DNA of 64,000 bases from Streptomyces sp. CoH27 (GTDB taxonomy: Bacteria; Actinomycetota; Actinomycetes; Streptomycetales; Streptomycetaceae). This document shows positions 42,102 to 50,629 of the stretch, piece by piece. The translations under genes were made by a program, and so were the position numbers. Under the pieces are notes generated by a model, which ran no database searches, was not told where the DNA came from, and saw only the letters and a program-made list of their open reading frames with translations. Position 1 is the first letter of the stretch. Each line of letters begins with the position of its first letter. Where the stretch lies: the NCBI RefSeq assembly GCF_020181035.1, contig NZ_JAIQYY010000007.1, positions 236,589 through 300,588 on the forward strand, read 5' to 3'.

Positions 42102-43985
42102 TCAGCCGAACGTCCACTGCTGGTTGCTCTGGTTGGAACCGCAGGCCCAGAGCTGCACCTTGGTGCCGTTCGCGGTGCCGAACCCGTTCACGTCCAGGCA
42201 CAGCCCCGTCTGCACGTTGGTGACCGTGCCGTTGGAGTCGACGTTCCATTGCTGGTTGGCGCCGCCGGTGCACTGCCAGATCACCGCGGCGGTGCCGTTC
42301 GCCGTTCCGGCGCCGGAGTCGTCGAGGCACATCGGGGTGGAGGTGCTGGCGTAGAGGCGGAACTCCTTGGCGGAGGTGCGCGTCAGGGTCTGGGCCGTAC
42401 CGCCGTTGCAGTCCCAGATCTGGGCCTGCGTGCCGGCGGTGGTGGTGCTGTTGTTGATGTCCAGGCACTTGCCCGCGCCGACCGCGTGCAGCGCGCCGGT
42501 GCTGCCGCCGGTGCCGCCACCGCTGCTCGGGTGCATCTGCACCACGACCACCGAGTACGGGGGGATGGTCTGGGTGGTCCCGGAGCCGCTGGTGGACGAC
42601 GTGATCGAGGTGCCGTTCTTCTGGTACGTGTACACGGTCGGGGCGGCCGAGGACGGCGTGAACCCGTTGTAGGACAAGGACACCGTGGTGCTGTTGTTCG
42701 GGTCCTTGTTGATCAGCATCACGTTCACGTCGCCGTTGCCGCGGTGCACCGCGTGCGCGGAGATCAGCGGGGTGGAGCTGCTGGTCTGGATCAGCGAGTC
42801 GCCGGACTGGGCGAGCTTGCTGATCATCGAGATGCCGTAGTACGGCGCGAACGGGGTGTCCACCGCCGGCTCGCAGGACGCGCCGCTGGACAGCACGCCC
42901 CCGTCGCCGTAGTCGGTGGCACCGTCCACCGTGGTCACCTGGGAGCAGTCGGTGCCGTTGTGCATGGCCCAGTAGTCGACGGTGAACGCGCCGTTCTCCG
43001 CCCAGGTCAGCATCTGGTCCGGGGCGAACAGCCCGTTCGGGGCGGTGTCCTTGTCCCTGTCGGCGTTCGTCTCGGTGATGGCGATGCCCACGTTCGGCGC
43101 GTTGCTGCCGGCGTACTGGTTGATCAGCGACCGCACCGTGCCGGCCATGTGCGGGGCGCCCGCCTGCGGCTTGGTCAGCAGATCGGCTTCGCTGGTGCTG
43201 GTCGGGTAGTCGTGCACGATCACGAAGTCGATCTTCGAGCCGGCGATGGACAGGACCGTGTGGTTCCAGTCCTGGGTGTCACCGGGGCCGACGATGCCGT
43301 CCGGCCAGCTCCCGGGTGTGGTGAGCACCGCCCCGATCTTGATGCTGGGGTCGACCGCCTTCATCGCCGAGATGAACTGAAGGAGGTTGGTGGCGTAGGT
43401 GGTGGCGCTGTGGCTGGAGTGCTTGTCCGTCTCCCACTGGGCGCCGTACTCGCCGTTGCCGGGGATCTCGTTGCCGATCTCCCAGTACTTGACGCCGTAG
43501 CCCTTGGTGATGTTGGCGTACTTCACCCAGGCCGCGGCCTCGTCCGGCGTGCCCGACCCGTAGTCCGCGGTGATGATCGGCTGCGTGTTCGCCGCCCGGA
43601 CGGTGGCCATGAACGAGTCGAAGTCGGTGTTCGGGGCGACGTAGCCGCCGTCGACGGTGTTGGTCTGCCAGTGGTAGACGTCGGCGTCGCTGCCGCCCGG
43701 GTAGCGCCACATCCCGATACCGGCGTTGTGGAGCAGGCCGGGGATGTCCGAGCGGTTCATGTTTTGGTCGTAGACCTGGGTGTTCAGGCCGGGGACGGTG
43801 GACGAGTAGTTCGCCAGCCAGTGGCTGGTGTCGACCGTCACCGTCGCCGAGGTGGTTGCGGTGGTGGCCGCGGTGGCGGCCGGGGCGGCGGTGAACGCGC
43901 CGACGGACAGGGCCGCGACGGTGAGGGACAGAGCGCCGGCTATGGCGAGCAGGCGTTCTCGTCCGGCTCGGAGGAACCGTTTCAC
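42102..43985 (-). CDS. Secreted clan-A glycoside hydrolase with ricin-B (CBM13) domain
   Basis: A 627-residue protein. I choose GTG at the complement of 43983-43985, which has GGAGGG at ideal spacing; the ATG four codons earlier has no site. Signal peptide: GRERLLAIAGALSLTVAAL to AATA. The barrel shows DIPGLLHNAGIGMWRYPGGS, acid Glu173 in YWEIGNEIPG and probable nucleophile Glu305 in IAITETNAD, the spacing of clan GH-A. The family is not clear (GH51-, GH79- or GH44-like). The last ~130 residues are a ricin-type beta-trefoil with three QxW-like repeats ending NQQWTFG, which binds sugar chains. Confidence 0.75.
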   Translation of the reverse strand: MKRFLRAGRERLLAIAGALSLTVAALSVGAFTAAPAATAATTATTSATVTVDTSHWLANYSSTVPGLNTQVYDQNMNRSDIPGLLHNAGIGMWRYPGGSDADVYHWQTNTVDGGYVAPNTDFDSFMATVRAANTQPIITADYGSGTPDEAAAWVKYANITKGYGVKYWEIGNEIPGNGEYGAQWETDKHSSHSATTYATNLLQFISAMKAVDPSIKIGAVLTTPGSWPDGIVGPGDTQDWNHTVLSIAGSKIDFVIVHDYPTSTSEADLLTKPQAGAPHMAGTVRSLINQYAGSNAPNVGIAITETNADRDKDTAPNGLFAPDQMLTWAENGAFTVDYWAMHNGTDCSQVTTVDGATDYGDGGVLSSGASCEPAVDTPFAPYYGISMISKLAQSGDSLIQTSSSTPLISAHAVHRGNGDVNVMLINKDPNNSTTVSLSYNGFTPSSAAPTVYTYQKNGTSITSSTSGSGTTQTIPPYSVVVVQMHPSSGGGTGGSTGALHAVGAGKCLDINNSTTTAGTQAQIWDCNGGTAQTLTRTSAKEFRLYASTSTPMCLDDSGAGTANGTAAVIWQCTGGANQQWNVDSNGTVTNVQTGLCLDVNGFGTANGTKVQLWACGSNQSNQQWTFG

Positions 43986-44156
43986 GAAACCCTCCATTGG
44001 GTCGTGGTTGGGTGTGGGGGGTAGTGCTCCCGTCCGCGGAAACGGCGGGCTTCCAGCCGTGCGCTCGGGCACGGCAGGCTGGGTGGGGGGAGCCCTCATC
44101 GCACTGTGGGGCGGCCCCGTGGGGTGGGCGCCGGTCGGTTCAGGGGTGGGCGCGGG

Positions 44157-46250
44157 TCAGTTCAGGCGGAGCAGGACGGCCGACGGGGCCGTGGGCAGGG
44201 TCAGCGTGAGTTCCGCCGTACCGGGGTTCCAGGCGGTGGTGACGCGGCTTTCAGCGGGGAAGACCGGTGTCGCGACCACCGGGGTGTCCCGCAGGTGCGG
44301 CAGGTGCAGGGTGGTGGTCGGGCCGGCGCCGGGGCGGCGCCACGCGGTCAGGTAGGTGGTGGCCGGGGTGCGCAGGGCCAGCGCCACCCAGGGGTCGTCC
44401 CAGGCCGGCAGGCCCAGCGGCCACACCGGCAGCGCGCCCGGCAGGTCGGCGCGCAGGTCGCGGTAGACCGCCACCGCCTGGTGCACCAGGGCGCGCGCCT
44501 CCGGTCCCAGGCCGGCCAGCTGTCCGGACAGGTGGATCCGCCCGAGCAGCGCGCTCACCAGCGTGAACGCCACCTCGTCCGGGGTGTCGTCGGGCTGCGG
44601 GTAGGCCCACACGGCGCCCTGCTCTGGGGTGACGGCGGTCGGCGCGGCAGCCGCGATCGGCGCGTAGAGCAGCAGGTTCTGCTGGTCGCTGGTGGACAGC
44701 AGTTGCATACGGGACAGCAACGCGTGGTCCGCGCGCATGCCGCCGGACGCGCAGTCCTCCAGCACCAGGTGCGGGTGCCGGTCCAGCACACCGTCCAGCC
44801 AGGCCAGGTGCGCCCGGTGGTGGCCGAGCGCCCCGGCGGCCGGGACCTCGGCGGGGTGGCCGGAGGTTCCGGTGCCGGCGTCGATGTTGTGGTCCAGCTT
44901 CAGGTAGCCGACGCCCCAGTCGCCGACCAGTCGGTCCACCACGGCGTCCAGGTGGGCGCGGGCGGCCGGGTGTCGGAGGTCGAGCTGGTACCGCCCGGTC
45001 TCCACCACCCGCACGCCGTCGCGGCGGAAGAAGGCCTCGTCCGGCAGCGCGGTGGCGATCGGGCTGCGCACCCCGACCACCTCGGGCTCCAGCCACAGGC
45101 CGGGCACCATGCCGCGCTCGCGGATCCGGTCCAGCACCTCGTGGATGCCGCGCGGACCGGGGAACCGGGTGGTGGACGGCTCCCACTCGCCGACGCTGTC
45201 CCACCAGCCGGCGCTGTCGTCGTACCAGCCGGCGTCGATCACGAAGTACTCCGCGCCGGCGTCCGCGGCGGCGTCCACCAGCGGCAGCAGCTTCTCGGTG
45301 GTCGGGTCGCCCATCAGGCAGTTCATGTAGTCGTTGAAGATCACCGGAAGGTTCTCGTGGTCCGGGTGCGGGCGGCGGCTCGCGCGGCGGTAGCGGGTCA
45401 GCGCGCCGAACGCGTCGTCCAGCCGGTCGCCGAACGCCACCGACACCGGCACCGCGCGGAACTCGCCGCCCGGTTCCAGCGGGTGCCGCCAGCCGTGGTC
45501 GCCGTCGGTGGGGCCGGACAGCGCCAGGTAGGCGGTGTCGTGCCGTTCGCCGCAGTCCCAGCGCCAGCCGCCGCCGTTGTGCTCGACCTGCCACACCCAG
45601 GCGCGGCCGGACGCGCGGTCGGACAGCGCGCCCATCGGCAGGTGTCCGCAGGTCGACCAGGTGCCCTGCCCGGCCAGCGCGAACGAGCCCTTGCCGTACC
45701 CGTACCGGACCCGCCCGCTGAGCTGGGGCAGCGCCGCCCGCAGCGGCCGGCGCTGCCAGCGGAGCTCGGCGAGCCAGTCGTTGTCGGCCCACCACACGTC
45801 GGCGGTGTCCAGGTCGACGTCGGTGATGCCGCCGAGGGCCAGCGAGGTCACCGATTCGAGGTGCAGGGTGCCGGTGCCCTCGTTGCGCAGCGTCACCTCG
45901 GCGCGCAGGGCCGGCACGCCGTCCGGGGACCGGTACACCACCTCGGCGACCAGCCCGGTGTCCGGGTCGTGAAGCGCCACGGTGAGCACATGCCACCCGC
46001 CCTCGCGGGTGACGTGGTGCGCGCGGTGCCGCAGCCGCGCGCCGAGGGCGCTGTCCACCAGGCGGTGGCTGGACCAGAACCGGCCGTGGCCGGTGGCGGT
46101 GACCTCGACCAGCGGCAGCGCGCCGTCCCCGGCCGGGTCGGAGGGGCCGTCCAGGTCGAGTCGGGTGGTGCCGTCGGCGGCGATGCGCAGGTCGAGCCGC
46201 AACGCGTCGTGGCCCCAGCTGAGGGTCTGGTGGGTCGGCGTGGTGGTCAC
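44157..46250 (-). CDS. GH36 alpha-galactosidase
   Basis: A 697-residue cytosolic enzyme; GTG start with GGAGG upstream. N-terminal super-sandwich followed by the barrel: VIFNDYMNCLMGDPTTEKLL, FVIDAGWYDD, nucleophile Asp453 in GYLKLDHNID and acid Asp499 in VLEDCASGG. It removes alpha-galactose from galactoglucomannan or galactoxyloglucan-like oligomers. Immediately upstream lies gene debris (GH31 and LacI fragments) before the permease genes. Confidence 0.92.
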   Translation of the reverse strand: MTTTPTHQTLSWGHDALRLDLRIAADGTTRLDLDGPSDPAGDGALPLVEVTATGHGRFWSSHRLVDSALGARLRHRAHHVTREGGWHVLTVALHDPDTGLVAEVVYRSPDGVPALRAEVTLRNEGTGTLHLESVTSLALGGITDVDLDTADVWWADNDWLAELRWQRRPLRAALPQLSGRVRYGYGKGSFALAGQGTWSTCGHLPMGALSDRASGRAWVWQVEHNGGGWRWDCGERHDTAYLALSGPTDGDHGWRHPLEPGGEFRAVPVSVAFGDRLDDAFGALTRYRRASRRPHPDHENLPVIFNDYMNCLMGDPTTEKLLPLVDAAADAGAEYFVIDAGWYDDSAGWWDSVGEWEPSTTRFPGPRGIHEVLDRIRERGMVPGLWLEPEVVGVRSPIATALPDEAFFRRDGVRVVETGRYQLDLRHPAARAHLDAVVDRLVGDWGVGYLKLDHNIDAGTGTSGHPAEVPAAGALGHHRAHLAWLDGVLDRHPHLVLEDCASGGMRADHALLSRMQLLSTSDQQNLLLYAPIAAAAPTAVTPEQGAVWAYPQPDDTPDEVAFTLVSALLGRIHLSGQLAGLGPEARALVHQAVAVYRDLRADLPGALPVWPLGLPAWDDPWVALALRTPATTYLTAWRRPGAGPTTTLHLPHLRDTPVVATPVFPAESRVTTAWNPGTAELTLTLPTAPSAVLLRLN

Positions 46251-46279
46251 AGCGCCACCTCCGCCCCGGCATCCGCGGC

Positions 46280-46384
46280 GTCGCGGACAGGCGGCCGCTC
46301 GCACACGTGCAGGTGGTCGCGCGGGATCGGGTACGCCCCCTCGCCGTACGACGAGACCTCGTTGTCCAGGCCGGTCATCGCCGG
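46280..46384 (-). pseudogene. GH31 fragment
   Basis: A short minus-strand frame reads AMTGLDNEVSSYGEGAYPI then PRDHLHVCERPPVRD. This matches DMTGGPNEVWSYGEQAYGIL and RDHLLLRERLRPY of the intact GH31 gene in this window, with substitutions. Only ~35 of ~660 residues survive. Confidence 0.75.
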
Positions 46385-46593
46385 CTCGGGCGTCCGCTCG
46401 GGGCCGCGCGAGCTGTGCTGGGGCGCGGGCGGGACAGCGGGAGCCCCTGGTCCCACAGGGGGGTGAAGGTCGTCAACGTGCGGGGACATACAGGGCTTCT
46501 CCTCAAGTCTGGGGCCGGGAAGGCCCGCTGCCGCGGGCGCGCTCGACCGGCACCGCGCGGGTGCGGTGGGCCGGGTTCGGGCCAGTGCCGGTG

Positions 46594-46800
46594 CTACCGC
46601 GGCGCGGAGTCGGTGCTCTGGCGGACTGTCAGGGTCGGTGTCAGCAGGACGCGTTCGCCGGTCGGTTGTTCGCCGCGTTCGGCCGCGGTCATGGTGTGCC
46701 GGGCACAGGGCGACGACGGAGGCGTCCTCGGGGACGGTGCGTCCGCTGGTTCGCAGCAGGTTGAGCAGGGGGCCGATCGCCGCCTCGTTGGGCGCACGGG
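46594..46800 (-). pseudogene. LacI-family C-terminal remnant
   Basis: Read on the minus strand, RAPNEAAIGPLLNLLRTSG and RTVPEDASVVALCPAH are the effector-domain end of a LacI regulator; after a frame change and deletion, TGERVLLTPTLTVRQST is the usual LacI C-terminus, stopping at 46594. The HTH and most of the protein are gone. Confidence 0.75.
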
Positions 46801-46840
46801 GCCGCTTCCGGTCTGCGGGGTGGTACGGCGGCCGGTCACG

Positions 46841-47809
46841 TCAGCCCTTGATCGCGCCGGTCAGCACGCCGGTGCGGAAGTGCTTCTGGACGAACGGGTA
46901 GACGATCAGGAGCGGGACCAGGGTCAGCACCACGACCGCCATCTGCAGGGACAGCGGCGCGGTGTGGGCGTGGGCGCTGCCGAAGCCGGCGTTGACCGAG
47001 CCGGGCAGGCCGACGTCGCGGTTGACGTAGGTGAGCAGGACGTACTGCAGCGGCCACTTCTGGCTGTCGGTGGGCATGTAGAGCATCACGTTGAAGAAGG
47101 CGTTCCAGTAGCTCACCGCGTAGAAGAGAGCGACCACGGCGGTCACGGCGCGCGAGGTGGGCAGGACGACGGACCACAGGATCCGCCAGTCGCCCGCGCC
47201 GTCGAGCCGGGCCGCGTCGATGAGCTCGCCGGAGGTCTCGGAGTAGAAGGCGCGCAGGACCAGGATGTTGAACACCGAGACCGCGCTGGGCAGGATCAGT
47301 GCCCAGTACTTGCCGTAGCCGCCGAGGTCGGTGACGACCAGGAAGGTGGGGATCAGGCCGCCGTTGACGAACATCGTGACGATCAGCAGCAACAGCAGGA
47401 AGCGGTGTGCGAAGGAGCGGGGCCGGGACAGGCCGTAGGCGCACATGACCGACACGGCCATCGAGACCGCGGTGCCGATCAGGGTGACGCCCAGGCTCAC
47501 CACCAGCGAGGTCCGCACGGTCGGGTCCAAGAGCATCTCGCGGTACGGCTCCACGGTCAGGCCGTCCGGCCAGATCACCAGGCCTCCGGCCCGGTTGATC
47601 GCCCCGGGAGTGGAGAAGCTGGTCACCAAGATGATCCAGACGGGGACCAACACCACCGCGACGACCCCGGTCAGGGTCAGCACCTTGACGGTCTGTCCGA
47701 CGACGGTGGGCGGTTCCTCCCACGGCGGGCGTGCCGATCCGGCCTTGTTGCCGCGGGCCTGAGCCGCCGCTCCGGCGCGGGTGGGGCTGATGCTGAGGGT
47801 GTTGGTCAT
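46841..47809 (-). CDS. Carbohydrate ABC transporter permease (MalG/LplC-type)
   Basis: A 322-residue inner-membrane permease with six TM segments. The EAA-loop is DAARLDGAGDWRILWSVVLP, followed by SRAVTAVVALFYAVSYWNAF. N-terminal cytosolic tail of ~45 residues. Its start overlaps the stop of the other permease by 4 bp. It pairs with the MalF/LplB-like permease to import oligosaccharides delivered by the lipoprotein at 48750. Confidence 0.92.
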   Translation of the reverse strand: MTNTLSISPTRAGAAAQARGNKAGSARPPWEEPPTVVGQTVKVLTLTGVVAVVLVPVWIILVTSFSTPGAINRAGGLVIWPDGLTVEPYREMLLDPTVRTSLVVSLGVTLIGTAVSMAVSVMCAYGLSRPRSFAHRFLLLLLIVTMFVNGGLIPTFLVVTDLGGYGKYWALILPSAVSVFNILVLRAFYSETSGELIDAARLDGAGDWRILWSVVLPTSRAVTAVVALFYAVSYWNAFFNVMLYMPTDSQKWPLQYVLLTYVNRDVGLPGSVNAGFGSAHAHTAPLSLQMAVVVLTLVPLLIVYPFVQKHFRTGVLTGAIKG

Positions 47810-48753
47810 GCGCGGTACAACCCGTCTTCGCCGAAGGCGTGTGCCAGCTTGTTGGCACCCCAGATGAGCAGCAGTGAGATCACGCTCTTGAACAGCCCGG
47901 CAGCCGCTCCGTAGCTGTAGTTGTTGGTGGCGATGCCGTAGTAGAAGGAGAAGGTGTCCAGCACGTCCGCGGACGAGTGGCCCACCGCGTCACGCTGGAT
48001 CAGGAACTGCTCGAAGCCCACCGACAGCGCGTTGCCCAGCCGCAGGACCAGCATCAGCACGATCACTCCGCGCATGCCGGGCAGGGTGATGTGCCACATC
48101 CGCCGCCAGCGACCCGCGCCGTCGGCTGCGGCGGCCTCGTACAGCTCCCTGTTGATGCCGGCCAGTGCGGCCAGGAAGACGATGATCCCCCAGCCGGCCT
48201 CCTTCCACACCGCCTGGCCAGTGACCAGCAGGGCGAAGGTGTGCGGGTTGGTCATGACGTCCCATGTGCTCATGCCGTGCGAGCGCAGGTACTGGTTGAG
48301 CAGGCCCGCGCCGCCGAGCATCTGCTGGAAGATGGTGATCGTGAGCACCCACGAGAAGAAGTGCGGCAGGTAGACCACGGACTGGATGAGATTGCGCACC
48401 CGCGTGCTGAGCACCGTGTTCAGCAGCAGGGCCAGCACGATGGGGATCGGGAAGAACAGGATCAGCTGGACGAAGCTGAGATAGATCGTGTTCTTCAGCG
48501 AGTCCCAGAACTGCGGGTCGTGGAACAGCTGGCGGAACTGGTCGAATCCCACCCACTGGCTGTGCCAGACCCCGATCAGCGGGTCGTAGTCCTGGAACGC
48601 GGTGGCCAGGCCGAACAGCGGCGCGTAGTTGAAGACCAGCAGCAGCGCGATCGAGGGCACGGTCATCAGGAGCAGCGTCTTGTCGCGCCGTATCCTCATC
48701 CGCCAGTTCAGCCGCACAGGGCGTCCCGTGTCCTGCGGCTGCTGGACGCTCAC
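47806..48753 (-). CDS. Sugar ABC transporter permease (LplB/MalF-type)
   Basis: A 315-residue permease; GTG start overlaps the binding-protein stop (GTGA). Six TM segments and the EAA-loop YEAAAADGAGRWRRMWHITL. LplB-like features (NYAPLFGLATAFQDYDP, NTIYLSFVQLILFFPIPIV) suggest the oligosaccharide/uronide importer group. No ATPase gene is near, as is common in Streptomyces where MsiK energises many sugar importers. Confidence 0.92.
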   Translation of the reverse strand: MSVQQPQDTGRPVRLNWRMRIRRDKTLLLMTVPSIALLLVFNYAPLFGLATAFQDYDPLIGVWHSQWVGFDQFRQLFHDPQFWDSLKNTIYLSFVQLILFFPIPIVLALLLNTVLSTRVRNLIQSVVYLPHFFSWVLTITIFQQMLGGAGLLNQYLRSHGMSTWDVMTNPHTFALLVTGQAVWKEAGWGIIVFLAALAGINRELYEAAAADGAGRWRRMWHITLPGMRGVIVLMLVLRLGNALSVGFEQFLIQRDAVGHSSADVLDTFSFYYGIATNNYSYGAAAGLFKSVISLLLIWGANKLAHAFGEDGLYRA

Positions 48754-50432
48754 TGGCCGGTCCCGACCTTGTCCAGGACGTTCGTGGTCATCCATCGCGT
48801 CAGGCGGTCACCACTGCTGGACTTCCAGCTGGAGATGGCCGCCTGGACGTCGGAGACCGTCTTCTTGCCGTGGTAGCAGTCCTTGATGGTGTCCTCCACC
48901 GACTGTGCGGCGGCGGCAGTCGCCAGCGACTGCGACAGGCTGATGTTCACGTTCCAGAACAGCGGCTTGTACGCGTACTTGACGTTCGCGGCCGCCCAGC
49001 CGGTGTAGTCCTTGGTGACGACGTCGGCGCCCTGGTTGCTGATCGCGGAGGTCGGCGAGGCCAGGAAGGGGTAGGTGGTCGCCTGGACGAACTTCTGGCC
49101 CTCCTTGGTCGCCGTCGGCACACCGTTGTTCATCGTGTAGTGGACGCCCTCGACACCGAAGTTGACCATGGTGTACTCGCGCGTGCCGTAGGGCGCGGCC
49201 AGGTAGTTGGCCACCGACAGTAGTTCCTCGATCTGGGCCGGCTTCAGGCGCTTGTTCAGGTAGCTGATCATGCTGGCGGAGGGATTGAGGAAGATGCTCG
49301 GGGTGCTCTTGCCGTCGGCGGCGAAGATGTTGAACGCGCCGCGGCGGTAGTGCGTGTCCGCGGCGGTGCCCGACTGGTAGTCGGCAAGGTTCCACGCGCC
49401 GAGGCCCCCGCCGGCGATCAGCACCTTCCCGGAGTAGAACCGGGTGCCCTGGCCGGCGCCGTTCCCCGCCAGGGCGTCGGGGTGCATGAAGCCGGACTTC
49501 GCCAGGCGGTAGTGCCAGTTCATGGCCTCCAGGAACTCCGGCACCTCGTACTTGTGGACCAGCTTGCCGTCCACCAGCTTCCACTGCGCCGGTACGCCCC
49601 AGAAGAGGGAGAGGTAGGTCCACACGTCGTCGAAGGCCCACACACCGCGCTTGGCGTCGGTCAGCTCCTTGCCCAGGTTCCACATGTCGTCGGCGGACTT
49701 GACCTGGTCCGCGGTGATCCCCTTGGCCTCCAGGCTGTCACGGCGGTAGAAGATGGCGCCGGCGAGCGAGAAGTTGGTGGAGCCGCAGGGGATTCCGTAG
49801 ATCTTGTCGCCCCACGCGCAGGTCTGCCAGGCGCCGGTGGGCAGGGCGGCGAGGTTCGGGTACTTCTTGACCTTGTCGCCGGCCAGGTAGGGGGTGAGGT
49901 CCGCGAGTTGGGTCCCGGCCAGTTCACCGGTGTTGAAGGCGTTGTTCCACCAGGCCGGCAGCTGGATCCAGTCGGGCAGGCGGCGCGCGGCGGTCATGGT
50001 GGGGACGATGGTGTTGTAGTTGTTGCCATCGGCCGGCTTGACGGCGAGGTCGACGCCGAGGGCCTTGTTCATGGCCTGATAGAAGGAGTTCCCCGCCGGG
50101 GGGACGGTCCCCCACAACGGGGTGACCGCGGTGTAGCTGCCGCCCTTGCCCGGCACTCCGGAGACCGTCGCGACCTGGTCGGTGGGGTAGCGGAGGAACC
50201 CCGGGTCGGTCGCCGCCCCGTTGCCGCCACCCGACACGGACGGGATGTCCGGCTTCACGGCCGTGCTGGGCACGTAGGCCGGCAGCGCCGCCTTCAGGCC
50301 CGTCTTGGTGTTCGCACCGGTCTTCTGGTGCGTGCCGCCCCCGCAGGCGGACAGCAGCGGCGCCATCGCGGCGGCTCCCGCGACCGACGCGGCCGTACCG
50401 ATGAAGGTTCTGCGATTCAGCTGACTGCTCAT
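48750..50432 (-). CDS. Extracellular sugar-binding lipoprotein (Tat-type signal)
   Basis: A 560-residue solute-binding protein. ATG at the complement of 50430-50432. The leader carries a twin-arginine motif (LNRRTFIGTAAS) and a lipobox LLSACGGG, so it is probably exported folded by Tat and lipidated. The size and aromatic-rich face (WIQLPAWWNN, TYLSLFWGVPAQWKL) match LplA/family-1 oligosaccharide binders. It delivers hemicellulose oligomers to the two permeases encoded after it. Its promoter lies in the divergent region with two LacI-type operators. Confidence 0.92.
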   Translation of the reverse strand: MSSQLNRRTFIGTAASVAGAAAMAPLLSACGGGTHQKTGANTKTGLKAALPAYVPSTAVKPDIPSVSGGGNGAATDPGFLRYPTDQVATVSGVPGKGGSYTAVTPLWGTVPPAGNSFYQAMNKALGVDLAVKPADGNNYNTIVPTMTAARRLPDWIQLPAWWNNAFNTGELAGTQLADLTPYLAGDKVKKYPNLAALPTGAWQTCAWGDKIYGIPCGSTNFSLAGAIFYRRDSLEAKGITADQVKSADDMWNLGKELTDAKRGVWAFDDVWTYLSLFWGVPAQWKLVDGKLVHKYEVPEFLEAMNWHYRLAKSGFMHPDALAGNGAGQGTRFYSGKVLIAGGGLGAWNLADYQSGTAADTHYRRGAFNIFAADGKSTPSIFLNPSASMISYLNKRLKPAQIEELLSVANYLAAPYGTREYTMVNFGVEGVHYTMNNGVPTATKEGQKFVQATTYPFLASPTSAISNQGADVVTKDYTGWAAANVKYAYKPLFWNVNISLSQSLATAAAAQSVEDTIKDCYHGKKTVSDVQAAISSWKSSSGDRLTRWMTTNVLDKVGTGQ

Positions 50433-50459
50433 GTGGAGGCGGCCCTTCCCCAGTGAAGC

Positions 50460-50475
50460 GTCGAAGCGCTTAGAC
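50460..50475. promoter_or_regulatory. LacI-type operator 1
   Basis: GTCGAAGCGCTTAGAC, a near-perfect palindrome centred on CGCG-like AGCGCT. 28 bp upstream of the binding-protein start. It matches operator 2 at 13 or more of 16 positions. Confidence 0.75.
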
Positions 50476-50579
50476 GATGGGCGGGACCGTATCGACCGCT
50501 CTCCTACCGGGCAAGAGGAGAAACAAAAGCAAAAAATCCTTTCTGCTTTCGTTGACAGCCCAGACGGCCTCGTGGCAGC

Positions 50580-50595
50580 GTCGATGCGCTTCGAC
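50580..50595. promoter_or_regulatory. LacI-type operator 2
   Basis: GTCGATGCGCTTCGAC, palindromic except the centre pair. It lies 35 bp upstream of the GH3 start and exactly 120 bp from operator 1, so one regulator could loop the DNA and control both directions. Confidence 0.75.
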
Positions 50596-50629
50596 TTCAG
50601 TTCCATCCCACGTGCTAGGGGTCAGCTGC

